Below, piece after piece: positions 51,984-59,483 of a DNA stretch of 64,000 nt. A program made the position numbers and the translations under genes. Position 1 is the first letter of the stretch, and each line of letters begins with the position of its first letter. Below the pieces are notes generated by a model, which was not told the origin of the DNA, ran no database searches, and worked only from the letters and a program-made list of their open reading frames with translations. Source of the stretch: CAVPEW01 sp963703565 (lineage in GTDB: Bacteria; Actinomycetota; Acidimicrobiia; Acidimicrobiales; VFJN01); the NCBI GenBank assembly GCA_963703565.1, contig CAVPEW010000018.1:1-64000 (forward strand). The letters run 5' to 3'.

Positions 51984-53153
51984 ATGGGCACCAGCGTCGC
52001 CGTGCTCGGCTCGACCGGTTCCATCGGGACCCAGACCCTCGATGTGGTGGCCGCGCAGCAGGGCCGGTTCGACGTGGTCGCGCTAGGGGCCGGGTCGTCG
52101 GTCGAGCTGTTGGCGCGCCAGGCTCGGCGATGGCGCCCCGAGGTGGTGGCGATCGCCGACGAGGGCCGCGCCCATGCGCTTGCCGAACTGCTCCCGGTGG
52201 GTGTGGAGCTGCTGGCCGGGCCCGACGCCCTGGCCGATGCCGCCGCGACCGCCGAGGTGTGCGTGAACGGTGTGGTCGGCTTCGCCGGGCTGGGGGTGAC
52301 GCTGTCTGCCCTGGCCGCCGGGCGTCGCCTGGCGCTGGCCAACAAGGAGTCCCTCGTGGCCGCAGGGCCGCTGGTGCGCGCGGTCCGCGGCACGCCGGGC
52401 GCCGAGCTCGTGCCCGTCGACAGCGAGCACGGCGCCATCCATCAGTGCCTCCGGGCCCAGACGCCGCCCGGCGCCGCGGGGGACCAGGTGGCGCGGCTGG
52501 TCCTGACGGCGTCGGGCGGTCCGTTCCGAGGCCGCAGCCGCGCCTCGCTGGCCTCGGTGACGCTGGACGAGGCGCTGGTGCATCCAACCTGGTCGATGGG
52601 CCCCAAGATCACCGTCGACTCCTCGACGTTGATGAACAAGGGCCTCGAGGTCATAGAGGCTCACGAGCTGTTCGATGTCGACTACGACCGCATCGAGGTG
52701 GTGGTGCACCCCGAGTCCGTCGTGCACTCGATGGTGGAGTTCACCGACGGGTCGACCGTGGCTCAACTGTCCCTTCCCGACATGCGCCTGCCCATCGGCT
52801 ACGCGTTGGGCTACCCGCGGCGGCTGGACGCCGCCTACGGGCGCATCGACTGGGCCGAGCTGGGCAGCTTGCGCTTCGAGGCACCGGATCGGGAGGCGTT
52901 CGAGTGCCTCGGCCTCGCCTACGAGGCGGGTCGAATCGGGGGCACGGCCCCGGCGTGGCTCAACGCGGCCAACGAGGTGGCGGTCGAGGCCTTCCTACGG
53001 GGTGAGATCTCCTGGCTGGGCATCGCCGCTACCCTCCACGAGGCCCTCGCTCGCCACGACGCGGCTCCCGCCGACAGCGTGGGCGCGGTGATCGAGGCCG
53101 ATCGACGGGCCAGGCATGCTGCCCGGGCCGTCCTGGAGGAACGAGCAGCATGA
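51984..53153 (+). CDS. dxr: 1-deoxy-D-xylulose 5-phosphate reductoisomerase
   Basis: Second step of the MEP isoprenoid pathway, 389 residues. NADPH-binding VAVLGSTGSIGTQTLDVV, LANKESLVAAGPLV, the active-site PVDSEHGAIHQCL, TASGGPFRGRS, HPTWSMGPKITVDSSTLMNK and EVIEAHELFDVDYDRIEVVV are all present. ATG 51984 is preferred over GTG 51981 by spacing to the -10 element. The stop overlaps the rseP ATG as ATGA. Confidence 0.96.
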   Translation: MGTSVAVLGSTGSIGTQTLDVVAAQQGRFDVVALGAGSSVELLARQARRWRPEVVAIADEGRAHALAELLPVGVELLAGPDALADAAATAEVCVNGVVGFAGLGVTLSALAAGRRLALANKESLVAAGPLVRAVRGTPGAELVPVDSEHGAIHQCLRAQTPPGAAGDQVARLVLTASGGPFRGRSRASLASVTLDEALVHPTWSMGPKITVDSSTLMNKGLEVIEAHELFDVDYDRIEVVVHPESVVHSMVEFTDGSTVAQLSLPDMRLPIGYALGYPRRLDAAYGRIDWAELGSLRFEAPDREAFECLGLAYEAGRIGGTAPAWLNAANEVAVEAFLRGEISWLGIAATLHEALARHDAAPADSVGAVIEADRRARHAARAVLEERAA

Positions 53154-54538
53154 CCGATTTCGCCCAGCGAGGCGATCGACCCCCGCCTCCGCGTCCCCCG
53201 TCACGCTCGGCGGGGTCAGCTGAGCCGGGCTCTGGGTCGCCCCGCGGCGAGCTCGCCGGCGGCACGTGGCGACTCGTGGCCATGGCAGCGGTCACCGCTG
53301 TGCTGGGGGTGCTGCTCGGCCTGGGCGTCATCGTGGTGGTCCTCGCCATCGCCGTGATGATCACCCTTCACGAGCTGGGCCACTTCCTGACCGCCAAGTG
53401 GTCGGGCATGAAGGTCACCGAGTTCTTCGTGGGCTTCGGCCCCCGGCTGTGGTCGACGAGGCGGGGCGAGACCGAGTACGGGCTCAAGCTCATCCCTGCC
53501 GGGGCCTACGTGCGGATCATCGGCATGAACAACCTCGACGAGGTCGACCCCGCCGACGAACCGCGCACCTACCGCCAGCAGTCCTTCCCCAAGCGGCTCC
53601 TGGTGGCCTCGGCCGGATCGGGGATGCACTTCCTGCAGGCGCTCGTGCTGTTCTTCGTCGTGTTCGCGGTCCTCGGCGCGCCGGGCGGCACCCTGTTCGC
53701 GGAGCGCCTGGGGGGCCGGGGGCTCGACCTGTCCGACTGGAGCGTCGGCGGCGTTCAGCCCGGCTCCGCGGCCGACCGGGCCGGTTTGGACGACGGCGAC
53801 CGCATCCGGGCCATCGACGGTCACCGGATCGAGGCCTTCACCGAGATCGGGCCGCTCATCGCCGATCGGGCCGGCGACACGGTGGCCCTCGTGGTCGAGC
53901 GAGACGGCCGCGAGCTGACCCTCGATGCGACCCTCGGGCACCGTCCCGACGACCGCGAGGCCGGCTACCTCGGCGTCGGCGCGGCCTTCGCCTCGCCGGC
54001 GGTGCGGGGCAACCCGGTCGAGTCCGCCGTGCTGGCCGGTCGTGAGACGATCGGGGGGATCGGGCTCACCATCGAGGGCCTGGGCCGCTTCTTCACCGGC
54101 GGTGTGGGCGACTTCGCCGACCAGGTCATCCACGCCAACGATGCCGGCTCACCGGCGGTCGAGGGCAGTTCGGGTGGGGGGAGCTCGGCGCCGTCCTCGG
54201 CGACGGTCGACGACGGCTCAGACAACCGGGTCATCTCGATCTTCGGGGCAGGTCGGATCGGGGCCGACCTGTTCGAGACGGACCTGGCCGGTTTCCTGCT
54301 CTTCCTCGCCCTGCTCAACCTGTCGATCGGCGTGCTGAACCTCATACCGCTGCTGCCGCTCGACGGAGGGCATGTGGTGGTGGCGGTCTACGAGCGCGTC
54401 CGGTCGCGCCGGGGTGGGCACTACATGGCCGACGTGTCCAAGCTGATGCCGGTCGCGTACGCGACGGTGCTGATCCTGGTGCTGCTGGGGCTGTCTAGCC
54501 TCTACCTCGACATCACCGACCCCGTGAAGCTGGGCTGA
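53150..54538 (+). CDS. rseP: RseP/RIP1-like site-2 zinc metalloprotease
   Basis: Intramembrane protease that cleaves anti-sigma factors and other membrane substrates. The 462-residue protein has a hydrophilic Pro-rich N-terminus of about 40 residues, then membrane helices with the zinc-binding HELGHFLTAKWSGMKV, FFVGFGPRLWS, a PDZ domain (GSAADRAGLDDGDRIRAIDG), and the LLPLDGGHVV third-ligand motif. The stretch between PDZ and last helices is Ser/Gly-rich. Overlaps dxr by four bases; ispG follows directly. Confidence 0.94.
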   Translation: MTDFAQRGDRPPPPRPPSRSAGSAEPGSGSPRGELAGGTWRLVAMAAVTAVLGVLLGLGVIVVVLAIAVMITLHELGHFLTAKWSGMKVTEFFVGFGPRLWSTRRGETEYGLKLIPAGAYVRIIGMNNLDEVDPADEPRTYRQQSFPKRLLVASAGSGMHFLQALVLFFVVFAVLGAPGGTLFAERLGGRGLDLSDWSVGGVQPGSAADRAGLDDGDRIRAIDGHRIEAFTEIGPLIADRAGDTVALVVERDGRELTLDATLGHRPDDREAGYLGVGAAFASPAVRGNPVESAVLAGRETIGGIGLTIEGLGRFFTGGVGDFADQVIHANDAGSPAVEGSSGGGSSAPSSATVDDGSDNRVISIFGAGRIGADLFETDLAGFLLFLALLNLSIGVLNLIPLLPLDGGHVVVAVYERVRSRRGGHYMADVSKLMPVAYATVLILVLLGLSSLYLDITDPVKLG

Positions 54539-54539
54539 G

Positions 54540-55778
54540 GTGGAGCTGGGGCTGTCCTCCCACCCGCGGCGGACCACCCGTCGGATCGACGTCGGCGGGG
54601 TACCTGTCGGCGGGGGAACGCCCATTCCGGTGCAGTCCATGACCGTGACCAAGACGGCGGACGTCGAGGCCACCCTGGCGCAGATCTACTCCTTGGCCGC
54701 TGCTGGAGCCGACATCGTTCGCTGCACCTGCAACGAGAGCGAGGCGGCCGAGGGCCTGGCCCGCATCGTGCCCCGGTCGCCGGTGCCGATCGTGGCCGAC
54801 ATCCACCACCAGTACCGCATGGCGCTCGCCGCCCTGGAGGCCGGCGTGGCCTGCCTGCGCCTGAACCCGGGCAACATCCGCAAGCCCGACCAGATCAAGC
54901 TCGTGGCCCGCGAGGCGAAGGACCGGGGGGTACCCATCCGGATCGGGGTCAACGGCGGGAGCCTGGACCCCGACCTCTACGAGCGCCACGGCGGCCGGGT
55001 CACTCCCGAGGCCATGGTGGAGTCCGCCCAGCGCGAGCTGGCCTATTTCGAGGAGGTGGGCTTCGACCTGATCAAGATCTCGGTCAAGGCGTCGTCGGTG
55101 CCGCTGATGATCGAGGCGTACCGCCAGCTGGCCGAGGTGACCGACCATCCCCTGCACCTGGGTGTGACCGAGGCGGGCCCACCGCCGGCTGGGCTGATCA
55201 AGGCGACGGCGGGGATCGCCACCCTGCTGGCGGAGGGGATCGGCGACACCATCCGCTACAGCCTGACGGCGGACCCCGTCTCCGAGGCCCGAGCCGGGCG
55301 CCAGCTGCTCGAGGCGCTCGGGTTGCGCCAGCGCACGAACGTCGACCTGATCGCCTGTCCGAGCTGCGGGCGGGCCGAGATCGACGTGATCGCCGTGGCC
55401 GAGCAGGCCATGGCGGCGTTCGCCGACCGGGAGATCCCACTGCAGGTGGCGGTCATGGGTTGCGTCGTGAACGGGCCAGGCGAGGCTCGCGGCGCCGACC
55501 TGGGCATCGCCGCGGGCAACAAGCGTGGCCACCTGTTCGTCCGTGGGGCCAACGTGGCCGTAGTGCCCGAGGACGAGATGGTGGCGGCCCTGGTCGAGTG
55601 GGCCACCTTCATCGACGAGCACGGCGTCGACGCCGCTCTCGAGAGGGCCGGCAGCACACGGGCCGAGGCGCGCCGTGAGGCGGAGCGCGACCGGCAGGTG
55701 CTTCTCGCGACCCAGGGTCCGGACGCCAACTCCAGCGAGGCTCGGGTGGAGCTGGTGCAGCGGCGCATCCAGGCCTGA
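54540..55778 (+). CDS. ispG: 4-hydroxy-3-methylbut-2-enyl diphosphate synthase
   Basis: Fe-S enzyme of the MEP pathway (IspG/GcpE), 412 residues. VPVGGGTPIPVQSMTVTKTA, RCTCNESEAAEG, ADIHHQYRMALAALEAG, LRLNPGNI, GVTEAGP and the cluster ligands CPSCGRAE plus MGCVVNGPGEA are visible. GTG start one base after rseP. The C-terminal tail of about 45 residues after VPEDEMVAAL is longer than in E. coli IspG and Arg/Glu-rich. Confidence 0.95.
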   Translation: MELGLSSHPRRTTRRIDVGGVPVGGGTPIPVQSMTVTKTADVEATLAQIYSLAAAGADIVRCTCNESEAAEGLARIVPRSPVPIVADIHHQYRMALAALEAGVACLRLNPGNIRKPDQIKLVAREAKDRGVPIRIGVNGGSLDPDLYERHGGRVTPEAMVESAQRELAYFEEVGFDLIKISVKASSVPLMIEAYRQLAEVTDHPLHLGVTEAGPPPAGLIKATAGIATLLAEGIGDTIRYSLTADPVSEARAGRQLLEALGLRQRTNVDLIACPSCGRAEIDVIAVAEQAMAAFADREIPLQVAVMGCVVNGPGEARGADLGIAAGNKRGHLFVRGANVAVVPEDEMVAALVEWATFIDEHGVDAALERAGSTRAEARREAERDRQVLLATQGPDANSSEARVELVQRRIQA

Positions 55779-55815
55779 GCCGAAGCGCCGGCGGGGGCCG
55801 CCCGCGGCGGCGCCC

Positions 55816-55821
55816 TACCAT
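55816..55821 (+). promoter_or_regulatory. -10-like element TACCAT before proS
   Basis: TACCAT ends eight bases before ATG 55830, with the spacer CGCCGCCC shared in type with ffh and fakA. Predicts leaderless proS mRNA. Confidence 0.47.
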
Positions 55822-55829
55822 CGCCGCCC

Positions 55830-57242
55830 ATGGCCAAGCCCCCTGTGCTGACCCCCCGGGGCCAGGATTTCCCGCGCTGGTACCAGGACGTGGTGGCCAA
55901 GGCGGAGCTCGCCGAGAACGGCCCGGTGCGGGGCACGATGGTGATCCGTCCCTACGGGTACGCCATCTGGGAGCGCATGCAGGCGGAGGTGGACCGACGC
56001 ATCAAGGCTGCGGGCGCTCAGAACGCCTACTTCCCCCTGTTCATCCCCGAGAGCTACCTGCGCCGGGAGGCCGAGCACGTCGAGGGTTTCAGCCCGGAGC
56101 TGGCGGTGGTCGGCCACGCCGGCGGCAAGGACCTCGAGGAGCCACTGGTCGTGCGCCCGACCAGCGAGACGGTCATCGGCGAGTACATGGCCAAGTGGGT
56201 GCAGAGCTACCGCGACCTGCCCCTGCTGCTCAACCAGTGGGCGAACGTGGTGCGCTGGGAGCTGCGCCCCCGGCTCTTCCTGCGAACCACCGAGTTCCTC
56301 TGGCAGGAGGGTCACACCGCCCATGCAACAGCACGCGACGCCGCCGACTACGCGGCGGGCATCCTGCGCGACGTCTACTGCGATTTCATGGTCGACGTGC
56401 TCGCCTTGCCGGTGCTGCCCGGTCGCAAGACCGCCCGCGAGAGGTTCCCCGGAGCGGTCAACACGTTGACCGTGGAGGCCATGATGGGCGATGGCAAGGC
56501 CCTGCAGATGGGCACCAGCCACGACCTCGGTCAGAACTTCTCCAAGGCGTTCGGCATCACCTACCTCGACGCCCACGGCGAGACCGAGCTGTGCTGGACC
56601 ACCTCGTGGGGAGTGTCGACCCGGATGGTGGGAGGGTTGATCATGGGCCACGGCGACGATCGGGGCCTGGTCGTGCCCCCCGTGCTCGCGCCGATCCAGG
56701 CGGTGGTGCTGCTCGTGCGTGACGAGGACGGTGCCGGTGACTCGGCAGCATCCCTGGTGAGCGCTCTGGTCGCCGACGGCGTGCGGGCGAGGCTCGACGC
56801 CCAGGTGGCCACGAGCTTCGGGCGCCGGGCCACCGACTGGGAGCTCAAGGGCGTCCCGGTGCGCATCGAGGTCGGCCCCCGTGACCTGGCCGAGGGCATC
56901 GTCACGCTCGTGCGACGTGACACAGGCGAGAAGCGGGAGGTGCCACTGGGCGAGGTCGGTCACATGGTCACGAACCTGTTGACCGTCATCCAGGCCGATC
57001 TCCTGGCCGCGGCCACGGCCCGCCGCGACGAGCGCACCGTCGAGGCAGCGACCGTCGAGGATGCCCTGGAGGCCGGCAAGGAAGGCTTCGCACGGCTTCG
57101 GTGGGATCTTCTCGCCCACGGCGGCGAGGCGCGGCTCGCGCAGGAGGCCCTCTCGGTGCGCTGCCTGCAGAGCGCCGACGGTGGTCTGCCCGACAGCGAG
57201 GATGTCCCCGGCGTCGTCGCCTACGTGGCCCGGTCCTATTGA
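55830..57242 (+). CDS. proS: Prolyl-tRNA synthetase, archaeal/eukaryotic type
   Basis: Charges tRNA-Pro. The 470-residue protein has class II motif 1 (GTMVIRPYGYAIWERMQAEV), motif 2 (LRTTEFLWQEGHTAHAT) and motif 3 (WGVSTRMVGGLIMGHGDD), and lacks the editing insertion of the long bacterial type. FPRWYQDVVAKAELAE and the C-terminal Tyr mark the archaeal/eukaryotic (type 3) class. The zinc-binding cysteines usual in the C-terminal domain are mostly missing; only one Cys remains (VRCLQS). The site after ispG is where actinobacteria carry a proS. Confidence 0.94.
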   Translation: MAKPPVLTPRGQDFPRWYQDVVAKAELAENGPVRGTMVIRPYGYAIWERMQAEVDRRIKAAGAQNAYFPLFIPESYLRREAEHVEGFSPELAVVGHAGGKDLEEPLVVRPTSETVIGEYMAKWVQSYRDLPLLLNQWANVVRWELRPRLFLRTTEFLWQEGHTAHATARDAADYAAGILRDVYCDFMVDVLALPVLPGRKTARERFPGAVNTLTVEAMMGDGKALQMGTSHDLGQNFSKAFGITYLDAHGETELCWTTSWGVSTRMVGGLIMGHGDDRGLVVPPVLAPIQAVVLLVRDEDGAGDSAASLVSALVADGVRARLDAQVATSFGRRATDWELKGVPVRIEVGPRDLAEGIVTLVRRDTGEKREVPLGEVGHMVTNLLTVIQADLLAAATARRDERTVEAATVEDALEAGKEGFARLRWDLLAHGGEARLAQEALSVRCLQSADGGLPDSEDVPGVVAYVARSY

Positions 57243-57287
57243 CCCGGCCCCGGCGGGCCCACCGACCGGATGACCGCACCAGCCTGG

Positions 57288-57293
57288 TAGCAT
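57288..57293 (+). promoter_or_regulatory. -10-like element TAGCAT upstream of rimP-nusA
   Basis: TAGCAT lies 84 bases before the rimP ATG, which has AGGAGG upstream. This would be the leadered promoter of the rimP-nusA-ylxR-infB operon. The leader contains no hairpin I could assign with confidence. Confidence 0.42.
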
Positions 57294-57377
57294 TGTCGGC
57301 TTACTCGATCGTTCTGTGTTTCGTGAACGGCGTGGGCTCGGGCCCGCGCCGTTGCCATGTCAGCAGGAGGTGAGCCC

Positions 57378-57851
57378 ATGTCCACGATCGACCGCGTCCG
57401 CGCCCTGGTGGCGCCCATCGTCGTGGACGCCGGGCTCGACCTGTACGACCTCGAGCTCGAGGGGGGTGTGCTGCGCGTGGCGGTGGACCGCCCGGGGGGA
57501 GTGGCGCTCGACGAGGTCGCGGCCGCCACGCGAGCCATCTCGCGTGCGCTCGACGAGGTCGACCCGATCGCAGGCGCCTACACCCTCGAGGTCACGACAC
57601 CAGGGCTCGAGCGGCCCCTCCGCACCGCCGAGCACTTCGCCGCCGCCGTGGGGGAGCGGGTGAAGGTCAAGCTGCGTCCCGGTGTGGAAGGAGACCGCCG
57701 GGTGGCGGGAACGCTGGGCGCAGTCCATGACGGGGGGATCCGGATCGACCTCGACGGCGGTGGAGACCGTCGCGTCGAGCTCGAAGAGATCGATCGGGCC
57801 CGGACCGTGTTCGTCTGGGGTCCCGCCGCCAAGGAGGAACGAGCGCGATGA
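57378..57851 (+). CDS. rimP: Ribosome maturation factor RimP
   Basis: Assists 30S assembly, 157 residues. VDAGLDLYDLELEGGVLRVA, AISRALDEVDPIAGAYTLEV and TTPGLERPLRTAEHF are the conserved RimP blocks, with the C-terminal SH3-like part (GTLGAVHDGGIRIDLDGGG). ATG start with AGGAGG upstream. The stop overlaps the nusA ATG as ATGA. Confidence 0.94.
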   Translation: MSTIDRVRALVAPIVVDAGLDLYDLELEGGVLRVAVDRPGGVALDEVAAATRAISRALDEVDPIAGAYTLEVTTPGLERPLRTAEHFAAAVGERVKVKLRPGVEGDRRVAGTLGAVHDGGIRIDLDGGGDRRVELEEIDRARTVFVWGPAAKEERAR

Positions 57852-59114
57852 GCAGCAACCTGGACATGGGTGAGGCGCTGGCCGCACTGGCCCAGGACCG
57901 GGGGATCTCGGTCGACACGCTGCTGGGCGCGTTGGCCGACGCTCTCGAGTCTGCCTACAAGCGCATGCCCGACGCCTACGAGTACGCATGGGTGACGATC
58001 GACCCGACCACCTTCGACATCCGGGTGTTCGCCCAGGACATGGACGAGGAGGGCGAGCCGTACGGGCCCGAGCTGGACGTGACCCCGTCGGACTTCGGCC
58101 GCATCGCCGCCATGACCGCTCGCCAGGTCATGACCCAGCGCATACGCGAGGCGGAGCGGGAGCTGAAGTACGAGGAGTACGCGGGGCGCGAGGGTGACAT
58201 CGTCACCGGGATCATCCAGCAGACCGACAGCCGCTACACCCTGCTCGACCTGGGTCGGGTCGAGGCCCTGCTGCCCCAGGCCGAGCAGGTCCCCTACGAG
58301 CGCCCGGCGCCCAACACTCGCCTCAAGGCCTACATCGTCGAGGTACGCCGCACCGCCAAGGGACCCCAGATCGTGGTGTCCCGCACTCATCCCGGGCTCA
58401 TCCTCGAGCTGTTCAAGCTCGAGGTGCCCGAGATCGCCGACGGGGTGGTCGAGCTGCGGGCCTGTGCTCGGGAGCCCGGTCATCGCACGAAGATGGCCGT
58501 GTGGTCCAACGACCCGAACGTCGACCCGGTCGGTGCTTGCGTCGGTGCCCGTGGCGCCCGGGTTCGCCAGGTGGTCAACGAGCTGCAACGGCGAGAAGAT
58601 CGACATCGTGCCGTTCTCCGAGGACCCCTACGAGTTCGTGATGCGGGCGCTGTCACCGGCCAAGGTGAAGGAAGTGCGCATCGACGAGGTATCGGGCACC
58701 GCGACGGTCATCGTGCCGGACTACCAGCTCAGCCTCGCGATCGGCAAGGAGGGCCAGAACGCGCGCCTGGCAGCCCGCCTCACGGGCTGGCGGGTCGACA
58801 TCAAGAGCGAGACCCAGATCGCGGAGGAGGAGGCCTACGCGGCACAGGACTGGGCGGAGGGCGAGTGGGTCCTCGACGAGGCCAGCGGCGAGCAGGTCTG
58901 GAAGCCCGCCGAGGGCGGCGAGGCCATCTCCGCCGAGCAGTGGGCGGCCGCTGACCCCGATGTGGCGGAACCCTCCCCGGCGGGGGAGCAGGCCGACGCC
59001 AGCGAGGCGGCCACGGACACGACGGCCGACGCGGTCGCGTCCCACGCGGTCGTGCCCGACGCGGAACCGACTGGCGCGGAGGCGGTGCCCGCCGAGGGGG
59101 GCGAGGCTCCGTAG
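57848..59114 (+). CDS. nusA: Transcription termination/antitermination factor NusA, frameshifted in this sequence
   Basis: RNA polymerase-binding elongation factor. The N-terminal domain (LADALESAYKRMPDAYEYAW), S1 domain (GDIVTGIIQQTDSRYTLLDL, TRLKAYIVEVRRTAKGPQIV) and start of KH1 (VDPVGACVGARGARVRQVVN) are in the first frame. NGEKIDIVPFSEDPYEFVMR, KH2 (LAIGKEGQNARLAARLTGWR) and the acidic tail are in the next frame. Dropping one base at 58,583-58,586 restores VVNELNGEKIDIV. nusA is essential in most bacteria, so sequence error is likely. About 420 residues in all. Confidence 0.9.
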
Positions 59115-59119
59115 CTCCT

Positions 59120-59380
59120 CTGCGCAGCTGCATCGGGTGCCGTCGCCGGGCCGAACCCGGCGAGCTGGTTCGCCTGGGGCTCGACGATCACGGTCGCCTT
59201 GCTGTCGGCCGGCAGCTGCCGGGCCGCGGCGCCTGGGTGTGCGCGGCGTCGGTGGACTGCGTGGAACGAGCTGAGCGGCGCCACGCGGTGGGCCGGGCGT
59301 TGCGGGCCTCGGTGCCCGAAGGCGCGCTGCGAGCCCTCCTCGGCGACCAGGCCGGTGGGCCGGCCGGGCACCCTCGCTAG
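59120..59380 (+). CDS. ylxR: YlxR (RnpM) family RNA-binding protein with apparent CTG start
   Basis: An 86-residue protein between nusA and infB, where YlxR is expected. CTG-initiated translation gives MRSCIGCRRRAEPGELVRLG, matching the family start MRTCIGCR, then GRQLPGRGAWVCAASVDCVE. The frame is open upstream to 58,955 but contains no ATG, GTG or TTG before the conserved start, so CTG 59120 is the best initiator unless a base is missing. YlxR binds RNA; in Bacillus it modulates RNase P. It overlaps nothing and follows nusA by five bases. Confidence 0.78.
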   Translation: MRSCIGCRRRAEPGELVRLGLDDHGRLAVGRQLPGRGAWVCAASVDCVERAERRHAVGRALRASVPEGALRALLGDQAGGPAGHPR

Positions 59381-59383
59381 CCT
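59378..59383 (+). promoter_or_regulatory. -10-like element TAGCCT upstream of infB
   Basis: TAGCCT includes the ylxR stop codon and lies 100 bases before the infB TTG. It could be an internal promoter giving infB a leader of about 95 bases. It occurs inside an operon, so confidence is modest. Confidence 0.3.
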
Positions 59384-59483
59384 GGCCTTTCGCCCGGGTC
59401 CCTGGCCTGCGCGAGCATGGCAGGTCGCGAACGACGCGCGGTCTGCGACGAGACCGCGATACACGAGAGGCTGGAACACCGAC

